DNA of 46,085 bases. Origin: Burkholderiaceae bacterium (GTDB taxonomy: Bacteria > Pseudomonadota > Gammaproteobacteria > Burkholderiales > Burkholderiaceae). Below are positions 16,913 through 25,311 of the stretch, piece by piece (within the stretch, counting starts at the first letter, position 1; each line of letters starts with the position of its first letter). The notes under the pieces were generated by a model. It saw nothing but the letters and a program-made list of their open reading frames with translations. It had not been told where the DNA came from and did not search any database. A program made the translations under genes and the position numbers. The DNA is taken from the NCBI GenBank assembly GCA_947482555.1, contig CANKKB010000002.1:1-46085 (forward strand). The letters are read 5' to 3'.

Positions 16913-17686
16913 TTACGCATTCAAAGCCCGTGACCATGGCATAAACTTTTTAGCGGCATAACGGATGAGCCGATCAAGCGTCAAGCCAATGAGACCAATC
17001 GCCAACATGCCATCTAAAATATAGTCGGTACGTAACACTGTTCGCGCATCATTAATTAAAAAACCGAGCCCAGAGTTAGCGCCAACAAGCTCAGCGGCAA
17101 CCAAAGCCATCCAGCCTACTCCAAGGCCAATCCGTATACCAGTGATAATTTGCGGCAAAGCGGCGCGTAACACAACCCGCGTTATTACATTCCACCCACG
17201 TGCACCCAAACACCGAGCTGCGCGGATTAAATTAGGTTCAATATTTTTTACTGCATCAATCGTATTTAATAGAATCGGGAAGAAAATTCCTAAGAAAATA
17301 ATGAATTGGTTTTGTGTATTGCCAACGCCAAACCATAAAATACTTAATGGAATCCACGCAATCGGTGGAATGGGTCGCAAGATTTCAATAATGGGGTCAA
17401 CTTGTTCATTCACCCATTTAAAACATCCCATCACAATGCCCAGTGGAATTGCTACGCTGGCATAACAAAAAGCAATGAATTCACGCGCCAAGCTATCACG
17501 GATGTGCTTCCATAATTCACCTGAAAATCCTAATTCAATTGCGCCGTTTAATACTCCAGACGGCGGCGGTAAAAGTGTGGCCTGCGTTTTATCCAAAATA
17601 TACCGGCTGGCAAACTCCCAGCCAGCCAGTAATATCAAGAGCAGAATTAAACGCCGTAACTGCTTAACTGAATGAAAAAAAGGCAT
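16913..17686 (-). CDS. ABC transporter permease (nitrate/sulfonate/taurine type)
   Basis: This 257-residue inner-membrane permease of the SsuC/TauC group has about six helices and the cytoplasmic EAA loop around GARGWNVITRVVLRAALPQIITGIRIGLGVGW, which docks on the ATPase. The stretch IEILRPIPPIAWIPLSILWFG is characteristic of this family. It overlaps the stop of the substrate-binding protein by one base and precedes the ATPase by 17 bases. Strong similarity to the permease at 25312 (same IPPIAWIP, AAELVGANSGLGF and DYILDGMLAIG-like segments) shows that the two cassettes share ancestry. Confidence 0.93.
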   Translation of the reverse strand: MPFFHSVKQLRRLILLLILLAGWEFASRYILDKTQATLLPPPSGVLNGAIELGFSGELWKHIRDSLAREFIAFCYASVAIPLGIVMGCFKWVNEQVDPIIEILRPIPPIAWIPLSILWFGVGNTQNQFIIFLGIFFPILLNTIDAVKNIEPNLIRAARCLGARGWNVITRVVLRAALPQIITGIRIGLGVGWMALVAAELVGANSGLGFLINDARTVLRTDYILDGMLAIGLIGLTLDRLIRYAAKKFMPWSRALNA

Positions 17687-18966
17687 TATTTTTTGTATAC
17701 CTTGCCATCAAACGACCAGTCTTTAGTTAAATCGCCCTTTTCTGGAAATGGCTGAGGCTTAGTTGTATTAAGTGAAGTCATATAAGTTGGATATGGTGTT
17801 TTATCCATTGGCGTACTCCAATTAGCCGGCAAGAACGAGGGCTGCTTGGGAATACTCCAACCTAACTTAGAAAAGGTTTTATCCATAAAGCGGGTGTCTA
17901 CAGCACGCGCAAAATCGACTCCGGTGAGTTTATTTTGAATTCGCTTGCTTTCATAAAGCCAGTTATAAATTGGCTCATTGGCGCGACCCCAAAATAACGG
18001 AATAGGATAAATATAGGTTGGCTTGTATAACAGGTTATAAGCACTCACTTGTTGACGCAAAATTTCTGTGGAGTAATTCTTCAGATTAGGATCTTCTTGC
18101 ATTGCGGTTACTGCAGCATCCGGATTTTTGCGTATCCATAAAGTGGCTTCAGCAATGGCATCAGTAAAAGCCTGTACCACGTCTGGTGCGTTATCAATCA
18201 TTTCTTGACGCGCATAGAAGGTACCCTCGTAAATGTTGTAAGGGAAGCTATCGCTAACGATGCGGGCATTTTTACGCTCCTTCACCATAATCGTTGGCGT
18301 TGGATCCCATGGAACTACCGCGTCAATACCCTTAGGCATTGCCATTTGTTCGCCGGGTGGCATATTTTTCAAAATAATATCTTTACCCACTTCAAGGCCA
18401 TTGGCCTTAGCGGCTGCCTGAATATAAAATTCAGCCGAGGATCCCGTCACAATACCAATAGTTGCAGGCGGATTAGACCCTTTAAAATCTTTAATGGATT
18501 TAATTTTTGAATCGGTCGGCACCAACATGGCATGCAACAAATTCACATTAATAACAGCGATGGTTTTAACGGGAATATTTTTATCGACTAAAGTAGTAAA
18601 TGGAAAATTTCCGCCATTACCAAATTGAAAACGGCCTGAAATAATCACCTCATTAATCGCCGGACCCGAAGGGAAAGCTTGCCACTTAGCCTCTAACCCA
18701 CGCTTGGCTAACAAGCCTTTTTTATCCATTACTAAGTTAATCGTATTTTGACCTGACCAAGGCGGTTGAAAAGCTACCTGAATTGGCCACCAACCTTTTT
18801 CTTTAAGCCAGGCAATGGATTTAGGGGAAATTTTTTCATCTGCCCCTTCCGGCCAGCCATAATCAGTAAATTGGGTAGTTTGCGCGGCAGCTGGTAAAGC
18901 TAAACCGGCTACCATTGCAATGGCTAAAGCACTAAATACTCTGCGAGAAATCGTTAAAACTGTCAT
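17686..18966 (-). CDS. ABC substrate-binding protein, NMT1/TauA-like with long C-terminal extension
   Basis: This 426-residue periplasmic binding protein leads the ten-gene operon. Its signal peptide carries a twin-arginine-like SRRVFSALAI ending near PAAAQ. The core is NMT1/TauA-like (GLLAKRGLEAKW, INEVIISGRFQFGNGG, GIVTGSSAEFYIQAAAKANGLEVGKD). It is about 90 residues longer than ordinary TauA/SsuA proteins, with a C-terminal segment DTRFMDKTFSKLGWSIPKQPSFLPANW and a closing PEKGDLTKDWSFDGKVYKK. The same extension is in the paralogue at 26203. AGGAGA lies 6 bases before the ATG. A sigma70-like promoter is visible at 19007-19034. Ligand unknown; sulfonate is only a guess from family. Confidence 0.88.
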   Translation of the reverse strand: MTVLTISRRVFSALAIAMVAGLALPAAAQTTQFTDYGWPEGADEKISPKSIAWLKEKGWWPIQVAFQPPWSGQNTINLVMDKKGLLAKRGLEAKWQAFPSGPAINEVIISGRFQFGNGGNFPFTTLVDKNIPVKTIAVINVNLLHAMLVPTDSKIKSIKDFKGSNPPATIGIVTGSSAEFYIQAAAKANGLEVGKDIILKNMPPGEQMAMPKGIDAVVPWDPTPTIMVKERKNARIVSDSFPYNIYEGTFYARQEMIDNAPDVVQAFTDAIAEATLWIRKNPDAAVTAMQEDPNLKNYSTEILRQQVSAYNLLYKPTYIYPIPLFWGRANEPIYNWLYESKRIQNKLTGVDFARAVDTRFMDKTFSKLGWSIPKQPSFLPANWSTPMDKTPYPTYMTSLNTTKPQPFPEKGDLTKDWSFDGKVYKK

Positions 18967-19006
18967 AGCTATCTCCTGTCGTAATTTTTATAAAATGCTG
19001 CTTTTG

Positions 19007-19034
19007 ATAATAAAGTCAAACCTGATTCTATCAA
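19007..19034 (-). promoter_or_regulatory. Sigma70-like promoter of the ten-gene ABC/TSUP/aldolase operon
   Basis: Minus strand: TTGATA (-35, 19034-19029), a 16-base spacer, then TATTAT (-10, 19012-19007), each one base off consensus. The implied start near 19000 gives a leader of about 34 bases before the ATG at 18966, with a good AGGAGA Shine-Dalgarno site. Another -35-like TTGACT overlaps the spacer. Confidence 0.55.
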
Positions 19035-19120
19035 TTTTAGAGGCTATATCCCAATAACACGCCATCCGCTGAAACGCGATCCTAGTTTAACCGGCTGGAT
19101 AGTTAGCCCTATATTTTTAT

Positions 19121-20272
19121 CTAAGAATTATCATTTTTTAGAGCTCTAGCAATGACTAATCGCTGAATTTCACTAGTTCCCTCATAAATCTGGGTAATTC
19201 GAGCATCCCTATAAAATCGCTCTACAGGGTAATCCTGTAGATATCCATATCCTCCATAAATTTGAATTGCCTTAGAGCAAACAAATTCCGCCATTTCCGA
19301 AGCAAATAATTTAGCCTGAGAAGCCTCAGATAAGCAAACTTGACCAGCCTCTTTCATGCTGGCAGCTTTTAATACCAATAGTCGGGCAGCATTAATTTGC
19401 GTTTGCATATCAGCCAAATAATTGCCAATAGTTTGGAGCTCAATAATTGGAGCGCCAAATTGAATGCGCTCTTTAGAATATTTCAGGGCAGATTCAAATG
19501 CAGCACGCGCTATACCCAGCGCCTGTGCGGCAATTCCAATTCGTCCGCCCTCTAAATTTGCTAAAGCAATTGCAAGGCCTTTGCCACGTGGCCCTAGTAA
19601 ATTACCCTCTGGAATTATGCAGCCATCCAAAGAAATTGAACAAGTATCTGATCCTCTAATTCCCAGTTTATTTTCAATTCTATTCACAATGAATCCTGGT
19701 GATGCCGTAGGAACAAGAAAAGCTGAAATTCCTTTTTTTCCAAGCTCTGGGTCAGTAACAGCAAATACGATTGCTAACTTTGCACGCTTACCGTTACTTA
19801 CAAACTGCTTATGACCATTTAGCACCCAATGGCCATTCTTTAAAACTGCTTTAGTTTGCAAATGATGTGCCTCTGATCCTGCCTGAGGTTCCGTTAAACA
19901 AAAACAAGCAATTACTCTTCCCGTAGAAAGCTCAGTTAACCATTCTTGTTTTTGAGAAAAAGTACCAAACTGCATTAACGGCCCACAACCAACGGAATTA
20001 TGAATACTCATGATCCCGCCAACTGAACCATCCCCAAATGAAATTTCTTCAATTGCTAGGGCGTAAGAAATAAAATCTAAGTTTGCTCCACCCCACTCTT
20101 CTGGAACTAAGACACCCATTAAACCAAGTTTACCCATTTGCAATAATACTGACTCATCAACCCATCCCTCCTGATCCCAGCGAGCACTATGAGGAATTAA
20201 TTCATTACGAGAAAAATTTCGTGCCATATCTCGCACCATAATTTGCTCAAGGGAAAACTCTAAAAATCCCAA
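19121..20272 (-). CDS. Acyl-CoA dehydrogenase, short/branched-chain type
   Basis: This 383-residue FAD-dependent acyl-CoA dehydrogenase has [20 protein letters not shown] and the [18 protein letters not shown] region for flavin and substrate binding. Near the C-terminus [41 protein letters not shown] holds the catalytic-base glutamate in YEGTSE (short/medium-chain position). It is the last gene of the minus-strand run, 10 bases after the hydrolase-like crotonase. With that gene and the mmsB remnant it looks like a valine (isobutyryl-CoA) degradation module, where it would make methacrylyl-CoA. Another short acyl-CoA produced in the same operon is the alternative substrate. Confidence 0.9.
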   Translation of the reverse strand: MGFLEFSLEQIMVRDMARNFSRNELIPHSARWDQEGWVDESVLLQMGKLGLMGVLVPEEWGGANLDFISYALAIEEISFGDGSVGGIMSIHNSVGCGPLMQFGTFSQKQEWLTELSTGRVIACFCLTEPQAGSEAHHLQTKAVLKNGHWVLNGHKQFVSNGKRAKLAIVFAVTDPELGKKGISAFLVPTASPGFIVNRIENKLGIRGSDTCSISLDGCIIPEGNLLGPRGKGLAIALANLEGGRIGIAAQALGIARAAFESALKYSKERIQFGAPIIELQTIGNYLADMQTQINAARLLVLKAASMKEAGQVCLSEASQAKLFASEMAEFVCSKAIQIYGGYGYLQDYPVERFYRDARITQIYEGTSEIQRLVIARALKNDNS

Positions 20273-20282
20273 AAAAATATCC

Positions 20283-21332
20283 TTAAAAAATCGACGGTAA
20301 AAGGGCTTTAAGGCGTGAACTTGTTAACTCATCTATTCGATACTTCCATTGCGGAGAATTATCCTTATCAATAATTAATGCCCTGATACCCTCAAGAAGG
20401 TCACCCACATCAATCCATCGCTCTACCAGGGCGATTTCCATCGCAAAACACTCTTGAAGAGATAGGCCTCTTCCCAAGTGAATGGTCTGTAAAGCGCCAA
20501 ACAAGGATAATGGTGAACGTTTACTCATTATATTAAGTGTATCTTCAGCCCATTTTTTATGACGAGCGTTCTTCATCATTTTGAGCGAATGAGCGATGTC
20601 CTGAATAGTCGGCAATGAAAAAATTGAGTCAATCAAAAGCCTTTGTTTTGAGAGTGCTGGTGAAATAGCATTTTTTCTTCCGCCAAGTTGGGTAAGTAAC
20701 TGGCTAATTGTCTTTTCACCAAATGTGTCAGAGGTTAGCAAACCCAGTTCTTGAAGAAAAATATTGAGTTGGTTTGCCGGCAGATACCAATCAGCTAACT
20801 TAGCATATAAGGCATCTTCTGCCTTAATAGTGACTCCTGTTACACCAAGATAGCTGCCAATAAAACCGGGGCAACGTGATAAGAAATAGCTTGCACCAAC
20901 ATCTGGAAAGTAACCGATGGATGTTTCAGGCATCGCAAGATTTGATCGCTCAGTCACAATCCTAAAATCTGCGCCCTGCACAATCCCCATTCCTCCTCCA
21001 ATGACATAGCCATCCATAATTGCAATATATGGCTTGGGGAATTGATACATATACTCATCAAGAAGGAATTCTTCTTTAAAAAAATTTATATGCTGATTGC
21101 AACCATTACTAATACTTTCATGCAGACTTAGAATATCACCTCCTGCGCAGAACGCTTTTTCACCGGCCCCCTTTATAACTACAGCGAAAATAGCATCATC
21201 TTGCTCCCATATTTCTAAAGCCTTATGCATGCTCCTAATCATATCTAAATTTAAGCTATTTAAAGCTTCAGGGCGATTAAGTGTAATTAGGCCAAGGTGG
21301 TTTTTTGTCTCAATAATTAAATCTTTAATCAT
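20283..21332 (-). CDS. 3-hydroxyisobutyryl-CoA hydrolase-like crotonase
   Basis: This is a crotonase-fold protein of about 349 residues from the ATG at 21332. The ORF track adds 15 hydrophobic codons (MAVLIFLQLLIYLKK), which are the out-of-frame tail of the mmsB remnant. The product then opens as [28 protein letters not shown], as the family does. Oxyanion-hole and catalytic segments are [11 protein letters not shown] and [23 protein letters not shown], and the length and C-terminal part fit 3-hydroxyisobutyryl-CoA hydrolase rather than a ~260-residue hydratase. It would release 3-hydroxyisobutyrate in valine breakdown. It overlaps the truncated mmsB by 8 bases and has no clear Shine-Dalgarno site, suggesting coupled translation. 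Confidence 0.87.
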   Translation of the reverse strand: MIKDLIIETKNHLGLITLNRPEALNSLNLDMIRSMHKALEIWEQDDAIFAVVIKGAGEKAFCAGGDILSLHESISNGCNQHINFFKEEFLLDEYMYQFPKPYIAIMDGYVIGGGMGIVQGADFRIVTERSNLAMPETSIGYFPDVGASYFLSRCPGFIGSYLGVTGVTIKAEDALYAKLADWYLPANQLNIFLQELGLLTSDTFGEKTISQLLTQLGGRKNAISPALSKQRLLIDSIFSLPTIQDIAHSLKMMKNARHKKWAEDTLNIMSKRSPLSLFGALQTIHLGRGLSLQECFAMEIALVERWIDVGDLLEGIRALIIDKDNSPQWKYRIDELTSSRLKALLPSIF

Positions 21333-21735
21333 TTTTTTTAAATAGATTAATAATTGCAGAAAAATCAAAACTGCCATTGATTAGCGCGCCTTTATCAATT
21401 GCTTTTTTAGAAACTTCACGCGAACTCATAGGGTCAATTGTGGAAGAATCAATCAATATCAATCCAGTTACATTCTGTGAAAAAATTCCACCTTCATCAA
21501 GATATACAGACTTAACTTCTTTGGAAGCTGGAAGCATGGTGATGATAATTTCAACCTTTGAGGAGATCAAAGAAAATAATGAAGTGGCAGTCGTCACATC
21601 GCCCCTATTAGCCTGAGCTAATTTTTTTATATTGGCCTCAACCACGTCATACACCACCAAATCATGTCCCGCTTTGACTAAATTACGTGCCATGGGTACG
21701 CCCATATTACCAAGCCCGATAAATCCAATTTTCAT
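21325..21735 (-). pseudogene. mmsB: Truncated 3-hydroxyisobutyrate dehydrogenase (mmsB remnant)
   Basis: This 136-residue frame begins as a normal 3-hydroxyisobutyrate dehydrogenase: MKIGFIGLGNMGVPMARNLVKAGH, then TMLPASKEVKSVYL and LIDSSTIDPMSSREVSKKAIDKGA. At about residue 118, where the family continues with DAPVSGG, it runs into unrelated residues ([15 protein letters not shown]) and stops at the start of the crotonase gene. The substrate loop, the catalytic lysine and the whole helical C-terminal domain, about 170 residues or 500 bases, are missing. This looks like a deletion joining the two genes. The product should be inactive. The complete paralogue at 4134-5036 is a YihU-like type and may not replace it. 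Confidence 0.8.
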
Positions 21736-21857
21736 AACATTCTTAACTTTTCAAGATGAACTAATAATTTATTGAAAATAATTTAATAAAATATCTTAGG
21801 CGCAAACTGATCAAGTATTTTTAACCTACAATCAAAACCAGCGATCCTCAGCAAGGG

Positions 21858-21888
21858 AAAATTACCGCATGCGAGAACTGCGGCAAAA
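21858..21888 (-). terminator. Probable weak intrinsic terminator after the MDR reductase gene
   Basis: On the minus strand TTGCCGCA, a 9-base loop GTTCTCGCA and TGCGGTAA form an 8-bp stem with one G-U pair, followed by TTTTCCC. It starts a few bases after the stop of the reductase at 21892. It would split the long run, leaving mmsB remnant, crotonase and acyl-CoA dehydrogenase as a unit that needs its own promoter in the AT-rich 21736-21855 stretch. Confidence 0.42.
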
Positions 21889-21891
21889 TAC

Positions 21892-22887
21892 TCATGTAAG
21901 CCTAACTAGTTGCTTACCCAGATTTGCTCCTTGAAGCATGCCAATAAAAGCCTCTGGAGCACTATCTAACCCATCTGCAATAGATTCATAATATTTTAAT
22001 TTTCCTGCAATGAGCAATTGAGATAGCTCACTAACTGCTTTATCCCAGTCTGCCATATGATCAAAAACAATAAAGCCCTGCAGCCTTACTCGATTAACTA
22101 AAATATTTCTGATATTTAAGTACCTATATGCCTCAATAGCACTAGACTGAGCTATTAATCCACACAGTGCAATGCGTGCAAATGGGTTAACTAAGCTTAA
22201 TACCTCATCAAATATTTGCGCGCCAACATTTTCAAAACAAACATCTATGCCATTTGGACAGGCTATTTTGAGATCTTCATGAAGATGATTTGCCTTGTAG
22301 TCAACACATGCATCAAAACCCAGCTCCTCAACTACGTGCAGACATTTTTTTACACCTCCTGCAATGCCAACAACACGACAACCAATCAGTTTTGCAATTT
22401 GACCAACAGTACTTCCAACCGCCCCCGCTGCTGCAGAGACGATTAAAGTTTCTCCAGGCTTAGGGAGACTTATTTTATTGACCCCAATCCAAGCTGTAAC
22501 CCCAGGCATTCCCAAAACCCCTAAATAAGCAGAAAGAGATATTTGAGAGTCAGGAATTTTACGTAATGCGTCGCCCTTCGAGGTCGCATAAAGTTGCCAC
22601 CCGAGCGTGCCTACGACTTTATCACCGACTTTAAAATCAGGGTGTAATGACTCAACTACTTCTCCTGCCGTTGCTCCAACCATTACTTCGCCAATTTCTA
22701 TAGGATTTACATAGGATTTTGCATTTGATATTCTGCCTCGCATATAGGGATCTAAAGAGAGCCAAAGATTGCGGACTAACACTTCCCCTGCGTTAGGGTT
22801 AGTGACTTTCGCTGCAAATAATTCGAAATCACTAGGCTTTGGAATTCCTACCGGCCTATTCTTTAAGAGAATTTGTAGATTTTTCAT
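21892..22887 (-). CDS. Zinc-independent MDR oxidoreductase (alkenal/quinone reductase-like)
   Basis: This 331-residue NADP-dependent member of the medium-chain dehydrogenase/reductase group resembles CurA, YncB and leukotriene B4 12-hydroxydehydrogenase types. It opens with NRPVGIPKPSDFEL and shows LWLSLDPYMRGRISNAKSY, LGVLGMPGVTAWIGV and the nucleotide-binding SAAAGAVGSTVGQIAKLIGCRVVGIAGG (about residue 150). No zinc-binding cysteine cluster is present. It would reduce an activated C=C or C=O bond. It follows the alpha/beta hydrolase by 26 bases, and a terminator-like hairpin follows it. Its role in the operon is unknown; removal of a reactive enal or enone intermediate is a guess. Confidence 0.87.
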   Translation of the reverse strand: MKNLQILLKNRPVGIPKPSDFELFAAKVTNPNAGEVLVRNLWLSLDPYMRGRISNAKSYVNPIEIGEVMVGATAGEVVESLHPDFKVGDKVVGTLGWQLYATSKGDALRKIPDSQISLSAYLGVLGMPGVTAWIGVNKISLPKPGETLIVSAAAGAVGSTVGQIAKLIGCRVVGIAGGVKKCLHVVEELGFDACVDYKANHLHEDLKIACPNGIDVCFENVGAQIFDEVLSLVNPFARIALCGLIAQSSAIEAYRYLNIRNILVNRVRLQGFIVFDHMADWDKAVSELSQLLIAGKLKYYESIADGLDSAPEAFIGMLQGANLGKQLVRLT

Positions 22888-22913
22888 TTTAGTTATAAAT
22901 TTTTTTAATAATA

Positions 22914-23810
22914 CTAGGTTAGTTTAAACGTCGAACTAAGCCATACTAAAGTTTCTGCCATTACGGAATCAAATGCTGGCCCCGAATAAACATCATAGTG
23001 ATCCTTGCCCTCTAAAATAATCAGCTTCTTAGGCTCAAGTGCAGCATCATATAAAGCCTGCATTTCGTAGGGCGGGGCTACCTGGTCATTAGAGCAAGAG
23101 ATTAAAAGTAATGGCCTAGGAGAAATTTTAGCTACAACCCACTCAGCTTTAAAAATAATGGTTTCATCCACAAACTCTAATGGAATTTCATCGCGATTTA
23201 CTCCGCCAGCTTTACGTGCTGCCTGAGACTTAGCTTGAGATGCGGCGTCAAGAAAAAGTATCCGGCCACGATCGACAAAACTTGATTTTCCAGTTCTTGC
23301 GCGCTGCAAACGATCGTCTCTAGCATCTTGCATTAGTTGCTGCCATTTATCAGCTGGCCAAACACTTTCCAACCAACGTTCCCCATCTCCAACCCCAACA
23401 ACACCAACTACTACTTTTACTCGCTGATCAATTGATGCAGTCCAAATGGCTGTTGAGCAACCAAAACTCCATCCAAATAGGCCAATACAAGACTGGTTAA
23501 TATTTGGCTCTGCACAAAGTATGGTTAATGCAGCCTGAACATCTGCTACACGACCATGGGGATCTAACCGGCGAACTGGTCCGTCACTTTCCCCCCAACC
23601 TTTGTAATCAAAGCATAAAACTGCATAACCTGCATTAACAAGAAATTTTGCTGCATCTGGGAGATATAGATGCTTCATGCCATTGTATCCATGGCACATA
23701 ACTACCCCTGGTCTCCCTTCCGGTGGTGGAGCATCGGTAGGTAAATATAAGTCGGCAGCTAAGCGAACCCCCTCACTAAAAAAATGTCGTGACTCACAAA
23801 CTAAACCCAT
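22914..23810 (-). CDS. Alpha/beta hydrolase
   Basis: This alpha/beta-hydrolase of about 298 residues has the nucleophile elbow GWSFG (in IGLFGWSFGCSTAIW), the acid in LLISCSNDQVAPP and the histidine in EGKDHYDVYSG, a complete Ser-Asp-His triad. The oxyanion strand is GVVMCHGYNGMKHLYL. The ORF track starts 20 codons earlier, inside the GST gene. I choose the ATG at 23810 because AAGGAG sits 7 bases upstream and the start is one base from the GST stop. It resembles dienelactone-hydrolase and S15-peptidase-like enzymes. The substrate (ester, lactone or C-C bond) is unknown. Confidence 0.85.
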   Translation of the reverse strand: MGLVCESRHFFSEGVRLAADLYLPTDAPPPEGRPGVVMCHGYNGMKHLYLPDAAKFLVNAGYAVLCFDYKGWGESDGPVRRLDPHGRVADVQAALTILCAEPNINQSCIGLFGWSFGCSTAIWTASIDQRVKVVVGVVGVGDGERWLESVWPADKWQQLMQDARDDRLQRARTGKSSFVDRGRILFLDAASQAKSQAARKAGGVNRDEIPLEFVDETIIFKAEWVVAKISPRPLLLISCSNDQVAPPYEMQALYDAALEPKKLIILEGKDHYDVYSGPAFDSVMAETLVWLSSTFKLT

Positions 23811-23811
23811 A

Positions 23812-24504
23812 TCAAATCTCCTTCGAATAAATAGTTGGGGAATTTCTTGCCAATCCGCCATATAAATCAAGTATTTTTTCTAACCAAATATAAATTGGAT
23901 CAGTGGGCTCAAAAAATTGGAGTGAAGAAACAAATCTTGCCATTAGCAAGGGGGATGCGGCAATAAAATCCTGATAGTCTGGAGCATTCCCACCTAAAAA
24001 TGGTTGTTCTTGCAAAATAAGTCGAATAGGCTGCAGAACCTCTTGCAACAATAAGATGCCTTGCTCCGCCGGAATTTTAATTAATTCAAGTGAATTACCA
24101 AATCGAGCCTCCCGCGATGTTCTAAAATAATCCCTATCCCCCGCATCAATGCAATTAAAAATATCTAAAATTACCATTTTTAGAATCAAGGGTTGTATTG
24201 AAAGTTGTGTATAGTAATTGAGTAATTTAGATTGACTGCCTAAAAGTAAGTTACTTTCAGATGGATAAAATTTATCTAGATAACAGGCAATGTCCCAGCT
24301 ATCAACAATTACTTTTTCATTGTCAACTAAAACTGGTAATAACTTTTGCCCCGAAAATGCAATTCTATTTTTTTCTACAAACCGAATAGGAATTGATTCA
24401 AATTTTAGACCTTTAAATGCTAAAGCCAGCTTTACTCGCCAGCAAAATGGACTAAACCGCACTTCAGAATTGGCTGCAGCTAAATCATAAATTTGAATAG
24501 TCAC
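23812..24504 (-). CDS. Glutathione S-transferase family protein (beta-etherase-like)
   Basis: This 230-residue protein has a thioredoxin-like N-terminal domain (IQIYDLAAANSEVRFSPFCWRVKLALAFKGL), the glutathione-contact LPVLVDNEKVIVDSWDIACYLDKFYP, and an all-helical C-terminal domain. The SPFCWR and FSGQKLLPVLVD signatures resemble the LigE-like beta-etherase branch of GSTs. It lies 19 bases after the ABC ATPase and one base before the hydrolase. GSTs in such operons often open ethers, isomerise maleyl-type intermediates or detoxify enals. None of these can be chosen from sequence. No glutathione synthesis genes are nearby. Confidence 0.83.
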   Translation of the reverse strand: MTIQIYDLAAANSEVRFSPFCWRVKLALAFKGLKFESIPIRFVEKNRIAFSGQKLLPVLVDNEKVIVDSWDIACYLDKFYPSESNLLLGSQSKLLNYYTQLSIQPLILKMVILDIFNCIDAGDRDYFRTSREARFGNSLELIKIPAEQGILLLQEVLQPIRLILQEQPFLGGNAPDYQDFIAASPLLMARFVSSLQFFEPTDPIYIWLEKILDLYGGLARNSPTIYSKEI

Positions 24505-24523
24505 TTTTGAAGCTAGCTTATAA

Positions 24524-25300
24524 CTAATTTTTTAATGAAGCGTTTAAGTTACCAGCGCTTTGTACATATTTTTGAATTTGTGCTTTTAATTCAACAAATC
24601 CCTGTTCCGTATTTACGCGTTTTCTATCTAGCGTATTAGAAATTTCATTATGTATGGTACCGGGTGATCCAGCCATAATAATAATCTTGTCGGCCATAGT
24701 TACAGCCTCATCAACACTATGGGTTACAAAAAGTACAGTTTTCCGTTCTTTTTCCCAAATATTTAATAATTCTTGCTGTAAATTTTCTCTAGTGTATGCA
24801 TCCAATGCACCAAAGGGTTCATCCATTAATAAAATATCTGGTTGCATTGCAAGTGCGCGAGCAATTGCTACTCGTTGTTTCATTCCTCCAGATAGTTCAG
24901 AAGGATAGCTATCAATAAATTTCTCAAGCCCGACAAGTGCTACATAATATTTTGCATGTTCATAGCGTTTTACTCGCCCCATGCCTTTCATCTCAAGTCC
25001 AAATGAAATATTATCCAAGACAGATAACCATGGAAAAAGTGCAAATTCTTGAAAAACCATGATCCTACTCGGACTTGGTCCATTAATTTTTTGACCATGT
25101 GCAATAACTTGACCGCTTGTAGGCTCTTCAAACCCGGCAATGATATTTAATAAAGTTGATTTTCCTCCGCCGCTAGGCCCCAAAATACAAACGAATTCGT
25201 TCTCATTAATAGTAAATGAGGTATTAGAAATTGCGTGAACTTTTTTTTTATTTTTTGTAATAAAAGTCTTACTAATATTATCAACAACTAGCGCATCCAT
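24524..25300 (-). CDS. ABC transporter ATPase (nitrate/sulfonate/taurine type), second cassette
   Basis: This 258-residue ATPase has Walker A GPSGGGKST, signature ELSGGMKQRVAIARAL, Walker B ILLMDEPFGALD and the H-loop VTHSVDEAV. It belongs to the SsuB/TauB group, and with the permease and binding protein upstream it forms SBP-permease-ATPase, the same order as at 16107-18966. It lies 11 bases after the permease. Third bases are richer in A/T than in the first cassette's ATPase (for example the run encoding NKKKVH), so the two cassettes diverged long ago or have different histories. Confidence 0.93.
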   Translation of the reverse strand: MDALVVDNISKTFITKNKKKVHAISNTSFTINENEFVCILGPSGGGKSTLLNIIAGFEEPTSGQVIAHGQKINGPSPSRIMVFQEFALFPWLSVLDNISFGLEMKGMGRVKRYEHAKYYVALVGLEKFIDSYPSELSGGMKQRVAIARALAMQPDILLMDEPFGALDAYTRENLQQELLNIWEKERKTVLFVTHSVDEAVTMADKIIIMAGSPGTIHNEISNTLDRKRVNTEQGFVELKAQIQKYVQSAGNLNASLKN

Positions 25301-25311
25301 CTATAAATCCT

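Noticed and set aside
16107-18966. Naming the ABC cassette tauABC or ssuABC
   Set aside because: The binding protein is about 90 residues longer and no TauD or SsuD oxygenase is present, so a firm substrate name is not justified.
21333-21377. Longer N-terminus (MAVLIFLQLLIYLKK) of the crotonase as a membrane anchor
   Set aside because: It is the other-frame reading of the mmsB remnant tail; the family starts at the following ATG.
23811-23870. Longer N-terminus of the alpha/beta hydrolase overlapping the GST gene
   Set aside because: An AAGGAG ribosome-binding site and a one-base gap to the GST stop favour the ATG at 23810.
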